This document shows positions 1-8,225 of a DNA stretch of 64,000 bases, one piece after another. The position numbers were made by a program, and so were the translations under genes. The DNA lies in contig NZ_FNKU01000001.1 in assembly GCF_900100365.1 (NCBI RefSeq), positions 3,224,001 through 3,288,000 on the forward strand, given 5' to 3'. The notes beneath the pieces were generated by a model. It saw nothing but the letters and a program-made list of their open reading frames with translations, was not told the DNA's origin and made no database searches. How positions within the stretch are numbered: position 1 is the first letter of the stretch; each line of letters starts with the position of its first letter. This stretch comes from Pseudomonas cannabina. Lineage in GTDB: Bacteria > Pseudomonadota > Gammaproteobacteria > Pseudomonadales > Pseudomonadaceae.

Positions 1-673
1 CCCCGTTGGTGAACCGCAAGCCATCGTTGGCAATGTTCAGGCTGCCCGCGCTGCTGAAGCCACGGATATTGACGGCGCTCGCATAACCGGCGCTGGTCGG
101 CGAGTACATCTGGGTAAACGGATTGTGCTTGATGACGTCATCCAGCGAGGTGGCCTGAATGTTTTTCAGCAAGGCCTGAGGCGTCACGCTGATGGAATAC
201 GGCGCATCCTGAAGCCTCATGCCGCCCAGCGCACCGACGCTGCTGATGTTCTCGCTGCGATACCCCGCCGCTTCCGAACCTTCGGCGGGCGCGCTGCTGG
301 CATTGATGTTGACGTCAGACAGGTTCAGCGCGCCCTGTTCTATGACCATCAGCGTGTAAGTCCCGGCACTGCTTTGTGTCAGTTGCAGCCCGCTGCCACG
401 CAGCGCTTCGCGCAACGCCGTCGCTGCATCGAAGTTGCCCTTCACCGGCGCGCTGGTCTTGCCGGCAGCCAGCGCGGGATCGAGGCTCAGCGCAAGGCCG
501 CCCTGGCTGGCGATCTGATTCAGCGTCGTCGCCAAGGGTGCGGCGGGCAGATCATAGGCAACGACGCCAGCTTGTTGCGCCGCCATCAGCAACGGGCTGA
601 CCAGAGGCGAGCAAAAGGCAATCGTCACGGCCAACAGACTGGGGCGCAGCAACGTATCTAACGAGCGGGACAT
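1..673 (-). CDS. TonB-dependent siderophore receptor, N-terminal part (cut by window edge)
   Basis: This is the first 224 residues of an outer-membrane receptor. It opens with a signal peptide (about residues 1-32), followed by an STN domain (about 38-110, YDLPAAPLATTLNQIASQGG) of the FecA/FpvA kind that signals to a FecR-like anti-sigma factor. The plug then begins (GGMRLQDAPYSISVTPQAL, TSLDDVIKHNP, VNIRGFSS). The ATG at 673 has GGAG seven bases upstream. The STN domain implies surface signalling by a sigma/anti-sigma pair, but no such genes are in the window. The ligand, probably a ferric siderophore, cannot be told from this part. Confidence 0.93.
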   Translation of the reverse strand, partial: MSRSLDTLLRPSLLAVTIAFCSPLVSPLLMAAQQAGVVAYDLPAAPLATTLNQIASQGGLALSLDPALAAGKTSAPVKGNFDAATALREALRGSGLQLTQSSAGTYTLMVIEQGALNLSDVNINASSAPAEGSEAAGYRSENISSVGALGGMRLQDAPYSISVTPQALLKNIQATSLDDVIKHNPFTQMYSPTSAGYASAVNIRGFSSAGSLNIANDGLRFTNG

Positions 674-784
674 CGGGCAACTCCTGATGGAATATTTCTC
701 AATGCCTGTTAGCCGAGTGAAAACTCAAAAGTAGCAGGGCTGATTGAAAATAATTCCGTTTCAGGTTGCGGGCGCCGCAAGAGG

Positions 785-1348
785 CTATTCCTGAATGACG
801 CGCAAACGCGAAGTATCAGGCACCGCTTTCGATACGAGCTTTTCGGCCTGACCCATATCGCTGCCTACAGGTGCCAGGCTCAATCGGGAAAGATCCAGCG
901 GCGGCGCGACCGGCTGAGGTTTCGCAGGCATAAGATCGACGCCCGCTTCGGCAACCGAATAGTCTGGAGCATCGACGTCGACGAATGCCGCCATGTAGAC
1001 GTCACGCGGCTTGATCTGCAGGCGAGCCTGGCTGGCCGGTGATTTGCGCACCCAGGTCGGCGCGTCAGGTGGTGGTGCCAGCTCGACCTCCTCCATGGGT
1101 GGTGAGGTATCGTGTTCCACGACCATTTCCACCACATGAACCCGCGCACCCGCCCGCTCCAGCGTGGCGCGGTATTTCTCGGCGGTCGCCGCGTCGAGGT
1201 TGTTTTTCAGTACCAGTCGACGCCCGGAGAACAACAATTCAAGGCGCTCGGCATCCGCCTGGAACAGCTTGCCGAGGTTCGCCCTGACCTTCTCGGGCCG
1301 GGCCCCGGCGACCAGTTCGGCGCTGAAGACGATTTCATAGATACTCAT
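785..1348 (-). CDS. Hypothetical protein, 187 aa
   Basis: I do not recognise a named family. The first 75 residues form a compact domain (SIYEIVFSAELVAGARPEKVRANLGKL is split here as IYEIVFSAELVAG and EKVRANLGKLF) with alternating strand and helix and a conserved-looking basic stretch SGRRLVLKNNL. The rest is proline-rich and acidic, probably disordered. There is no signal peptide or membrane segment. Codon use is typical of the neighbours. The start ATG at 1348 faces the lipoprotein gene across a 113-base divergent gap. Confidence 0.75.
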   Translation of the reverse strand: MSIYEIVFSAELVAGARPEKVRANLGKLFQADAERLELLFSGRRLVLKNNLDAATAEKYRATLERAGARVHVVEMVVEHDTSPPMEEVELAPPPDAPTWVRKSPASQARLQIKPRDVYMAAFVDVDAPDYSVAEAGVDLMPAKPQPVAPPLDLSRLSLAPVGSDMGQAEKLVSKAVPDTSRLRVIQE

Positions 1349-1461
1349 GGAGCCACCATTGGCACGTCAGTAAAAAGTATGGCGTAGCGTCAAACCGCGC
1401 AACAAGCGCGTTACCCGTGGCCGTCGAGTTGTTAGACTCGGGCTTCGAACGGAGCACATCC

Positions 1462-1956
1462 ATGTCTTTTCAGGCGCACATTACAAGATTCACAAGCCTT
1501 GCGTTGATCCTGTTGGGGCTGAGCGGATGCTCGTTACTGAACTTTGACAGCGTTCGGGACCCGGAAGTGCACCTGCTGAAAGTCGAGGTGATCAAGGCAC
1601 GGCTGACGCATCAGGATTTCAAACTGTATTTCGAGATCGAGAACCCCAACGACTCACGACTGCTGGTGCGCGGCCTGAATTACAAAATCATGCTGAATGA
1701 AGAGATGCTGGCCGAGGGCAAATCCAGCGAGTGGTTCTTCGTCGATGGCGACAGCCGGAAAACCCTGCGGATATCGGTGCGGACCAACCTGTGGCAACAC
1801 GCCCGATACATCGCTAAATTGCTGAAAAAACCCGACCAAAGCATTCATTACCAGCTCGTGGGCAAACTCAAGACGGGCATTCTGTTTCACAACAATGTGC
1901 GCATCCTGCGCTCAGGCGACGTGATTCCCGGCGATCTGATCAAAGATCGCCGATAA
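1462..1956 (+). CDS. LEA type 2 family lipoprotein
   Basis: The protein has 164 residues. It begins with a lipoprotein signal ending in LSGC, so Cys is lipidated after cleavage; the residue after Cys is Ser, consistent with outer-membrane sorting. The rest matches the water-stress/LEA14 fold (VEVIKARLTHQDFKLYFEIENPN, cited here as KLYFEIENPNDSRLLVRGLNY). An in-frame ATG exists at 1417, but the start at 1462 has GGAG at 1451-1454 and gives a proper signal peptide, so I chose it. The role is unknown; envelope stress protection is often suggested for the family. Confidence 0.85.
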   Translation: MSFQAHITRFTSLALILLGLSGCSLLNFDSVRDPEVHLLKVEVIKARLTHQDFKLYFEIENPNDSRLLVRGLNYKIMLNEEMLAEGKSSEWFFVDGDSRKTLRISVRTNLWQHARYIAKLLKKPDQSIHYQLVGKLKTGILFHNNVRILRSGDVIPGDLIKDRR

Positions 1957-1967
1957 CCAGAGCACCG

Positions 1968-2294
1968 TCAGCCCATCCGCCCTTTGATCAGTTCCAGCAG
2001 AAACTTCCAGACATCTGCCGCCCACAGGGCACGGTTGACTGCGCTGATCAACGCGCCGCCGAAAGAGCCCAACAAAAAGCCGACGCCAGTGATGTTGCGA
2101 GGCTCGGCAACGCCCAGGTAATTGCTGGCAATGCCGGTAAGAAACACTGCGCAGGCAACGCCTGTGATCAGAAAAACCATCCAGGCGCGCCAGTCGAGCA
2201 GCGCCGCCTTGTGCCACCAGCCAGAGATGATCGCGCCAACCAGGCCGGCAACTAACCATTCGCCTCTGTCTGCCAAACCGTTCAAGAGATCCAT
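1968..2294 (-). CDS. Small three-helix membrane protein, holin-like
   Basis: The 108-residue protein has three hydrophobic segments (WLVAGLVGAIISGWW, AWMVFLITGVACAVFLTGI, ITGVGFLLGSFGGALISAV) with a charged N-terminus and a basic C-terminus. Size and topology fit phage or tailocin holins. A TTG at 2312 would extend it, but the ATG at 2294 has GGAG eight bases upstream. Its upstream region carries a candidate repressor operator (2488-2501) that recurs upstream of the LexA/CI-type repressor gene at 2950-3606, so it is probably held off by that protein. No endolysin or structural gene lies nearby. The holin call rests on topology and context only. Confidence 0.6.
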   Translation of the reverse strand: MDLLNGLADRGEWLVAGLVGAIISGWWHKAALLDWRAWMVFLITGVACAVFLTGIASNYLGVAEPRNITGVGFLLGSFGGALISAVNRALWAADVWKFLLELIKGRMG

Positions 2295-2485
2295 TAGCCT
2301 GACTCCGTTCAAGAGTTAACAGCCGTTCGAACATAGAAAAACTCAGGTGTGTAACGCCTGCCGGGAATCGGCAGGGAGAGGAGAATGGAAGTCATCCGGT
2401 CTGACACGCGGGCCGCCCTGCCCTTGTCGCATCCTTGCGCCGTTGCAGGTCATTGATGGGCGAGATGTGGAGTGGAAAGAACTAA

Positions 2486-2523
2486 ATTTAAGCATACTTA
2501 AAAATATAGTCAAGCATGCTGAG
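2486..2523. promoter_or_regulatory. Candidate tandem operator upstream of the holin-like gene
   Basis: TTAAGCATACTTAA at 2488-2501 is an inverted repeat (TTAAG, 4-base spacer, CTTAA). A weaker relative, TCAAGCATGCTGAG, starts 22 bases further at 2510, about two helical turns away. The first copy recurs almost unchanged upstream of the repressor gene (3662-3675). This is the pattern expected for a CI/PrtR-type repressor acting on its own and a target promoter. Binding is inferred. Confidence 0.5.
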
Positions 2524-2570
2524 GTGTCCGGTCGTCGGCCGTGCGCACTGGGTGATTTTCACTTATCGAT

Positions 2571-2822
2571 TCAGTTATCGATATAGCGCTGCCAGCCGAT
2601 CCGTACAGACCCGTCCTGCTGACTGTCGACCTGAATGCCTTCGGTTTCTTCAATCTCCCGGAGCACTCTGTCCCAGCTGTCCAGCGGTTCGTCATCCTTG
2701 CGCGTCACGATGACCCACTGGATCTTCTGCACGTCCGGGGCCGAGACCAGCCGTTGAATCCGTCTGCCAATCAACTCGTAGGAAGAAGCTGCGCTCGACG
2801 TTGAATTATTGTGGTTAGCCAT
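2571..2822 (-). CDS. DUF1654 family protein
   Basis: The 83-residue protein matches the Pseudomonas DUF1654 family: SYELIGRRIQRLVSAPDVQK near residues 14-33, then an acidic stretch with LDSWDRVLREIEETEGI and a C-terminal VRIGWQRY. The ATG has a strong GGGAGG just upstream. A LexA box sits about 20 bases before the start, so it is expected to be DNA-damage-inducible. The function is unknown. Families of this kind often lie by the regulators of pyocins and prophages, which agrees with the repressor and holin-like neighbours. Confidence 0.85.
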   Translation of the reverse strand: MANHNNSTSSAASSYELIGRRIQRLVSAPDVQKIQWVIVTRKDDEPLDSWDRVLREIEETEGIQVDSQQDGSVRIGWQRYIDN

Positions 2823-2840
2823 GATGACCTCCCGGCTTAA

Positions 2841-2856
2841 CTGTATATAAATACAG
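2841..2856 (-). promoter_or_regulatory. LexA (SOS) box upstream of the DUF1654 gene
   Basis: CTGTATATAAATACAG fits the CTG-N10-CAG LexA consensus with an AT-only core. It lies 19 bases upstream of the DUF1654 start and probably overlaps its -10 region. It is the only convincing SOS box I noticed in the window. Confidence 0.85.
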
Positions 2857-2949
2857 TGTTCCAGCCGTATGATTTCGGCAAGCAGATCGTAGGACGCTTC
2901 ATATTATCGACCACGCAGAAAAATGGCTGACAAGGCTTTAGATCAGGCC

Positions 2950-3606
2950 TTACAGCCTGCCCGTCATCCTTACCGCGACGCCGATAATGCGACAGTCGGC
3001 ACCGCACTCGATCATTTTGTAAGCCGGGTTCAGCGGCTTCAGGTAACGCGTGCCCCCATCCTCGACCAGCTTCTTGAACGTCGCCTCATTACTGGCCGGC
3101 AGCTTGGCAATGACCAGCTTGCCAGGTTGAACATCCGCTTCGGTGTCGACCAGAATCATCATCCCTTCCGGCACGCTGACGCCAGTGGGCGCAGTCATCG
3201 AGTCGCCTTTGACCTCCAGCCAGAATGCCGGGCCTTTGGAGTCATAATCAGAGATTTCATAGCGGTCGGAGAAGCCGTCGGGATAAGGCTGTACCGCTTC
3301 TTCCCACGAGCCGGCAGAGACCCAACTGATGACCGGATAGCGAAACGACATTTTAGGCTGGTCGATCAGTGCAACGTTGGCGTCGAACCCCGGCGCTTTC
3401 TCCGGCCCTTCACCGATTGCCAGCCATTCGGCCCGAAAGCCGGTGGCTCTGGCCAGGGCATAGAGGTTCTCAGGCCGCAGGCTCTTGCTCTCGCCGCTTA
3501 TCCACTGGGTAACCGCCGAGTTGGCGACACCGCACTGTGCGGCGATTTCGCCCTTCTTCATGCCGCTGGCGGCGATGGCTTTGGCAATGCGTTCATGTCG
3601 GGTCAT
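2950..3606 (-). CDS. LexA/CI-type self-cleaving transcriptional repressor (S24 family, PrtR-like)
   Basis: The 218-residue protein has an XRE helix-turn-helix in residues 1-60 (MKKGEIAAQCGVANSAVTQW) and an S24 peptidase domain in the C-terminal half. The catalytic serine is in VKGDSMTAP and the catalytic lysine in EATFKKLVE. An Ala-Gly bond in WVSAGSW, before the catalytic domain, fits the RecA-stimulated cleavage site. It probably represses phage-like genes until DNA damage. It is divergent from nothing on its 5' side, but carries a copy of the shared operator 56-69 bases upstream, so it probably autoregulates. It resembles pyocin repressor PrtR and prophage CI proteins. Confidence 0.9.
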   Translation of the reverse strand: MTRHERIAKAIAASGMKKGEIAAQCGVANSAVTQWISGESKSLRPENLYALARATGFRAEWLAIGEGPEKAPGFDANVALIDQPKMSFRYPVISWVSAGSWEEAVQPYPDGFSDRYEISDYDSKGPAFWLEVKGDSMTAPTGVSVPEGMMILVDTEADVQPGKLVIAKLPASNEATFKKLVEDGGTRYLKPLNPAYKMIECGADCRIIGVAVRMTGRL

Positions 3607-3661
3607 AAATGTGGCTCAGCGTTGCAGGAAACACATGGACGCTGAAAACGCCCGCCTGAAT

Positions 3662-3675
3662 CTAAGCATACTTAA
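3662..3675. promoter_or_regulatory. Candidate autoregulatory operator of the LexA/CI-type repressor
   Basis: CTAAGCATACTTAA differs by one base from the element upstream of the holin-like gene at 2488-2501. It sits upstream of the repressor start at 3606. Recurrence of the same inverted repeat at two promoters about 1.2 kb apart supports an operator. Confidence 0.5.
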
Positions 3676-3776
3676 AAAAACCGATAGACGCGAAAAACAA
3701 CTCACTGTTACTGCTGGGCAGCGATTTGCGGGATAATGCGCGTCAGATCGATTACAGATTTCACTGGAGTACACCG

Positions 3777-3983
3777 ATGAACCAGCAAGCCCATATTCAT
3801 GGCCCCGATTGCAACCACGATCACGACCATGATCATCACGACCACCAGCACGGCCATGTCCACGGTCCGAACTGCGGTCACGCTCACCAGGAACCGGTAC
3901 GCAACACCCTGAAGGACGTCGGCCGCAACGATCCTTGCCCCTGCGGCAGCGACAAGAAATTCAAGAAATGCCACGGCGCTTGA
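3777..3983 (+). CDS. SEC-C motif protein with His-rich N-terminus
   Basis: The 68-residue protein has a histidine/aspartate-rich N-terminal half ([16 protein letters not shown]) and a C-terminal SEC-C zinc motif ([18 protein letters not shown]). SEC-C motifs, as in SecA, bind zinc. The His-rich part could bind further metal ions. ATG 3777 has GGAG nine bases upstream; an upstream in-frame start at 3726 lacks one. It is a single gene between the repressor and a repeat region. A role in metal handling is inference. Confidence 0.85.
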   Translation: MNQQAHIHGPDCNHDHDHDHHDHQHGHVHGPNCGHAHQEPVRNTLKDVGRNDPCPCGSDKKFKKCHGA

Positions 3984-4011
3984 TACACAAATCCTGAGAT
4001 ACATCCTGATT

Positions 4012-4186
4012 GGGCTTCTGCCCGAAGGGCTGTATGAGTTTCGGGGTAGCGACGGCTGCGATGAGCGGTGAAGCGGGTCCCAGACTGGCCGCCTCGGTTG
4101 TGTTTCGCGCACCGAGGCGGCTGGTGTTGCTGCCGGTTCCCGGCAGTTCGCGGACAAGCGAAGCGTCGCCCGGTCCGCTCCCACAT
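4012..4186 (+). repeat. Dispersed REP-like intergenic repeat, copy 1
   Basis: This is one of three related copies (also 6904-7112 and 14505-14870). They share, in order, TTCTGCCCGNAGGGCG-like sequence, a GATGGGCTGCGAAGC-like block, the perfect hairpin CTGCCGGTTCCCGGCAG, and GCGGACAAGCGAAGCGTCGC followed by CGGTCCGCTCCCAC. All lie between genes in the same orientation. Together with the next entry it fills the gap before the acylase gene. Confidence 0.8.
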
Positions 4187-4215
4187 ATCCAAATCCCTGC
4201 ATCCCTATATCCTTG

Positions 4216-4247
4216 CATCCCCACATCCCCACATCCCCACATCCCGA
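4216..4247 (+). repeat. Short tandem repeat, 4 x 8 bp
   Basis: The unit CATCCCCA is repeated four times, the last imperfect, after degenerate upstream relatives from about 4192. It lies next to dispersed repeat copy 1. A second fragment of that repeat (GGCAGTTCGCGGACAAGCG) follows at about 4262. Slippage in repeat number between strains is likely. Confidence 0.8.
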
Positions 4248-4400
4248 GCTCCCGAGATCCTGGCAGTTCGCGGACAAGCGATGCATCGGCCGGCCAGCCT
4301 CTGTAAAATCCTGAAATAAACTCGTCTGTGCCGCTTGCGTGCGGCCTGCCTGCTCTCTAACGTAGCGGCTTTTGTACGTGACCCCTTCAGGAGCTTGCCC

Positions 4401-6875
4401 ATGGCCTCGCCAGCCCTTCTTCATTTTCTCCCCCGATTCGGCGCTGCCGCCGCTGCGGCGAGTTTCCTGAGCCTTGCTGGTTGCCAGTTGGGCAGCAGTG
4501 ATCCCGACACCGTGCTGCCTGTTTCCGGGACTTTTCCCGTCAAAGGGCTGGCGCAGAACGTCTCGGTACGGCGCAACACCTTGGGCATGCCGCTGATTGA
4601 AAGCAGCAGCTACCATGACGCGCTGTTTACCCTCGGTTACGTGCACGCAGGGGATCGCCTCAGTCAGATGCTCGGCATGCGCCTGCTCGCGCAGGGCCGT
4701 TTGTCGGAAATGGCCGGGGCGGATGCGCTGGAAGTCGACCGCCTGATGCGTTCGGTCAACCTCAAGCAGAATGCCAGCGACCTGTACGACGCCGCTTCGC
4801 CTCGCCTCAAGCGTTTCTTCGATGTCTACGCACGCGGCGTCAATGCGTACCTGTTCCGTTACCGCGACAAGCTGCCAGCCGATATCGCCAGCTCTGGCTA
4901 CAAACCCGAATACTGGAAGCCGGAAGACTCGGCGCTGATTTTCAGCTTGCTCAACTTCAGCCTGTCGGTGAACTTGCAGGAAGAGCTGTCAGCGCTGGTG
5001 CTGGCGCAGCAAGTCGGGGCCGACAAGCTGGCCTGGCTGCTGCCGACCTACCCTGACGAAGAACTGCCGTTCGCCGAAGCCGACAAGCTCAAAGGCCTGA
5101 ACCTGAACAATCAGGTCACTGGCCTGAACGACCTCAACAAAGTCGCCTTGCAGCTCTCGGACCTGAACATGCTCGGCGTCGCCGCCTCCAGCAACTGGGC
5201 CATCGCGCCACAACGCAGCCGCAACGGCAAGAGCCTGCTGGCCAGCGACATGCAGTTGCCTGCCGGTCTCAATTCGGCCTGGAGCTTCGTGCAGATCCGT
5301 GCCCCGAAATATCAGGTATCAGGTGTTTCGATTGCCGGTCTGCCGCTGGTCCTCAGCGGCTTCAACGGCAAGCTGGCGTGGAGCATGAGCAACGTCAAAG
5401 GCGACAATCAGGACCTGTTTCTGGAGAAGATCAAACGCGAGGGCAATCGCGTCTCCTATATGGCTGACGGCAAATGGCTGCTTGCCACTGCCCATCAGGA
5501 AACCTTTCTGGTCCGAGGCGGCAGCCCGCTTCGCGAAACCGTTTACGAGACTCGTCATGGCGCGCTGCTCAATGCAGGCGCAACGCCCCTCGGAAACGGG
5601 TTGAGCCTGGCGCTGCAAGTGCCGAGCTTCAAGGATGACAAAAGCCTGGATGCGTTCTTCGACCTGTCGCGCGCGCCCAACGTCGAAAAGGCGTTTGACA
5701 CCACTCGCGAGATTCGCGCGATCACGCTGAACATGGTGTTTGCCGATGCCTCGAACATCGGCTGGCAGGTGACCGGCCGCTTCCCGAACCGTCGCGAAGG
5801 CCAGGGGCTGCTGCCGTCGCCGGGCTGGGACGGCCAGTATGACTGGGACGGCTTTGCCGACTCGATGCTTCACCCCTACGATCAGGACCCGCGTCAGGGT
5901 TGGCTGGCAGCCGCCAATCAGCGCATGATTCCGAAAGGCTACGGCATGCAGCTTTCCAACTCCTGGGGCTACCCGGAGCGTGCCGAGCGGATTGCCGAGC
6001 TGGCCAATGGCAGCAAGCAGGACCTGCGCAGCACCATCGCCATGCAGTACGACCAGACTACGACCTTTGCAGCCAAACTCAAGATCATGTTGCAGGCACC
6101 GGGCATGAGCAAGCCGCTCAAACAGGCCATTGATGCCCTGCCGGAAGCCGATCGCAACAAGGCTCGCGAGGCGTTCACGCGCTTGATGGCGTTCGATGGC
6201 AAGCTCAGCGCCGGCTCGGCTGACGCCGCCATTTATGAGCTGTTCCTGCAGGAAAGCGCCAAACAGATTTTCCTCGATGAACTGGGCCCGGAAACCAGCC
6301 TGGCGTGGCAGGCACTAGTGGCCAACGCCAGCTCGTCCTATTCGCCACAAGCCGACCATCTGCTGGGCCGTGATGACAGCCCGTATTGGGATGACGTCAA
6401 AACCCCGCAGAAAGAAGACAAACCGGCCATCCTGGCGCGCAGCCTGGCGGCAGCCATCACCAGCGGCGACAGCCTGCTGGGCAGCGATCACAAGGCCTGG
6501 CAGTGGGGCAAGCTGCATCGCGACAATTGGGTCTCGACCAACCCGCTGGCGAAACAACTGGGTGGCGGCGATTTCAACCGCAGCGCCACATCGGCCGGTG
6601 GCGATCACACCACGCTGAACGTGTCCGGCTTCGAGTGGGGTAAAGGTTTCGACGCGCGCATGGCACCCGGCCTGCGCATGATCGTCGACTTCAGCCTGGT
6701 CGAACCCATGACCGGCATGATCAGCACCGGCCAGTCCGGTAACCCGGCCAGCCCGTATTACGCCAACAGCATCGAGCAGTGGCAGAAAGCGCAATACATG
6801 TCGATCCCGGTGCAGCAGCAGAACTACGAAAAGGGCTACGGCAAACAGCGCCTGACGCTGACGCCGGGCAAGTAG
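4401..6875 (+). CDS. Penicillin acylase family protein (Ntn hydrolase), lipoprotein
   Basis: This 824-residue protein belongs to the self-processing Ntn amidohydrolases that cleave amide bonds of penicillins, acyl-homoserine lactones or related acyl amides. A signal peptide ends in the lipobox SLAGC, so it should be membrane-anchored in the periplasm. The beta-chain start is visible at [12 protein letters not shown], with Ser263 the probable nucleophile exposed by autoproteolysis, followed by [12 protein letters not shown]. The start at 4401 has AGGAG upstream and gives a clean signal peptide; the in-frame start at 4335 does not. The substrate is unknown. AHL acylases of P. syringae belong to this superfamily, but nothing here proves that activity. 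Confidence 0.9.
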   Translation: MASPALLHFLPRFGAAAAAASFLSLAGCQLGSSDPDTVLPVSGTFPVKGLAQNVSVRRNTLGMPLIESSSYHDALFTLGYVHAGDRLSQMLGMRLLAQGRLSEMAGADALEVDRLMRSVNLKQNASDLYDAASPRLKRFFDVYARGVNAYLFRYRDKLPADIASSGYKPEYWKPEDSALIFSLLNFSLSVNLQEELSALVLAQQVGADKLAWLLPTYPDEELPFAEADKLKGLNLNNQVTGLNDLNKVALQLSDLNMLGVAASSNWAIAPQRSRNGKSLLASDMQLPAGLNSAWSFVQIRAPKYQVSGVSIAGLPLVLSGFNGKLAWSMSNVKGDNQDLFLEKIKREGNRVSYMADGKWLLATAHQETFLVRGGSPLRETVYETRHGALLNAGATPLGNGLSLALQVPSFKDDKSLDAFFDLSRAPNVEKAFDTTREIRAITLNMVFADASNIGWQVTGRFPNRREGQGLLPSPGWDGQYDWDGFADSMLHPYDQDPRQGWLAAANQRMIPKGYGMQLSNSWGYPERAERIAELANGSKQDLRSTIAMQYDQTTTFAAKLKIMLQAPGMSKPLKQAIDALPEADRNKAREAFTRLMAFDGKLSAGSADAAIYELFLQESAKQIFLDELGPETSLAWQALVANASSSYSPQADHLLGRDDSPYWDDVKTPQKEDKPAILARSLAAAITSGDSLLGSDHKAWQWGKLHRDNWVSTNPLAKQLGGGDFNRSATSAGGDHTTLNVSGFEWGKGFDARMAPGLRMIVDFSLVEPMTGMISTGQSGNPASPYYANSIEQWQKAQYMSIPVQQQNYEKGYGKQRLTLTPGK

Positions 6876-6903
6876 AACCTAGCACCTGGATGGGACGCAG
6901 AGC

Positions 6904-7112
6904 AGGCTTCTGCCCGGAGGGCGTGAGAGCTTCAGGAGGTTACGACGGCTGCGATGGGCTGCGAAGCGGCCCTGAAACCGGTGACCTCGGTGACGTCTGA
7001 TGTACCGTGTGCACCGGTTTTGCTGCCGGTTCCCGGCAGTTCGCGGACAAGTCCGCTCCCACACCTCAACAATCACGGACAAGCGAAGCGTCGCCCGGTC
7101 CGCCCCCACTCA
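6904..7112 (+). repeat. Dispersed REP-like intergenic repeat, copy 2
   Basis: Same family and orientation as the copy at 4012-4186, including the hairpin CTGCCGGTTCCCGGCAG (7022-7038) and a terminal GACAAGCGAAGCGTCGC block. It fills most of the 303-base gap between the acylase and exonuclease genes. No other feature is seen there. Confidence 0.8.
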
Positions 7113-7178
7113 CAAATCCCCGAACTTTCCCGCCACGCCCCCGCTCATAGCTAACAAGCCCATCCATACGGTTGCCCC

Positions 7179-8225
7179 ATGGATCTTGTCGTTGCTCGCC
7201 CCGAAGGTTTGTATTGCCCGCCCGGGGATTTTTATATTGATCCGTGGCGCTCAGTGGAGCGCGCGGTCATTACCCATGCGCATGGCGATCATGCCCGCAC
7301 CGGCAATCAGCATTATCTGTCGGCTGCCAGTGGCGAAGGTATTCTGCGCTCGCGTCTGGGTCAGGACATCAATCTGCAGACCCTGGAATATGGCGAAACC
7401 ATCACCCATCACGGTGTGAAGCTGAGCCTGCACCCGGCCGGGCATGTGTTGGGCTCCGCACAAGTGCGGCTGGAGTATGAGGGCGAGGTCTGGGTCGCTT
7501 CCGGGGATTACAAAGTCGAGCCGGATGGCACCTGCGCCGCTTTCGAGCCGGTGCGCTGCCATACCTTCATCACCGAATCGACCTTCGGCCTGCCCATCTA
7601 CCGCTGGGCACCGCAGTCGCAGATTTTCGAAGGCATCAACCAGTGGTGGCGCGGCAATGCTGCGCAGGGCAAAGCCAGCGTGCTGTTCGCCTATTCCTTT
7701 GGCAAGGCCCAACGCATCTTGCACGGGATCGACTCGCAGATCGGGCCGATTCTGGTGCACGGCGCGGTCGAGCCCTTGAATCGCGTCTATCGCGAAGGCG
7801 CCATTCGCATCCCGGAAACCCGGTACGCGGGCGACTTCAAGAAGACCGACCCGGCGCTGCGGCAGGCGCTGATCCTCGCCCCGCCCTCGGCCGGCGGCAG
7901 CAGCTGGATGAAGCGCTTTGGCGAATACAGCGATGCGTTCGCCAGCGGCTGGATGATGCTGCGCGGCACTCGGCGGCGGCGCGGCGTGGATCGCGGTTTC
8001 GTGCTCTCCGATCACGCCGACTGGCCGGGCTTGCTGTGGGCCATCGAGCAAACCGGCGCCGAGCGCGTCATGGTCACCCACGGTTCGGTCAGCATACTGG
8101 TGCGCTATCTGCGCGAGCTGGGGCTGGATGCTCAAGGCTTCAGCACCGAGTACGGTGACGAAGAAGACAGCAACCCGGCAGCCGCTGAACCTGAAGCCGC
8201 CAGCGCGGGTGAGGCGCAGCCATGA
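7179..8225 (+). CDS. Ligase-associated DNA exonuclease (metallo-beta-lactamase fold)
   Basis: The 348-residue protein carries the metallo-beta-lactamase signature THAHGDHAR near residue 30 and later metal ligands (GHVLGSAQ, SGDYKVE, SDHADWPG). It matches the exonuclease found beside a stand-alone ATP-dependent ligase, an Lhr-type helicase and a metallophosphoesterase nuclease. In P. putida these form one repair gene cluster. The stop overlaps the ligase start by four bases (ATGA), so the two are translationally coupled. The partner helicase and nuclease genes are displaced about 5 kb downstream here. Confidence 0.92.
   Translation: MDLVVARPEGLYCPPGDFYIDPWRSVERAVITHAHGDHARTGNQHYLSAASGEGILRSRLGQDINLQTLEYGETITHHGVKLSLHPAGHVLGSAQVRLEYEGEVWVASGDYKVEPDGTCAAFEPVRCHTFITESTFGLPIYRWAPQSQIFEGINQWWRGNAAQGKASVLFAYSFGKAQRILHGIDSQIGPILVHGAVEPLNRVYREGAIRIPETRYAGDFKKTDPALRQALILAPPSAGGSSWMKRFGEYSDAFASGWMMLRGTRRRRGVDRGFVLSDHADWPGLLWAIEQTGAERVMVTHGSVSILVRYLRELGLDAQGFSTEYGDEEDSNPAAAEPEAASAGEAQP

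Noticed and set aside
3708..4646. 312-residue minus-strand ORF across the SEC-C gene and repeats
   Set aside because: It runs through non-coding repeats and the antisense of two genes, and its sequence is low-complexity and repeat-derived.
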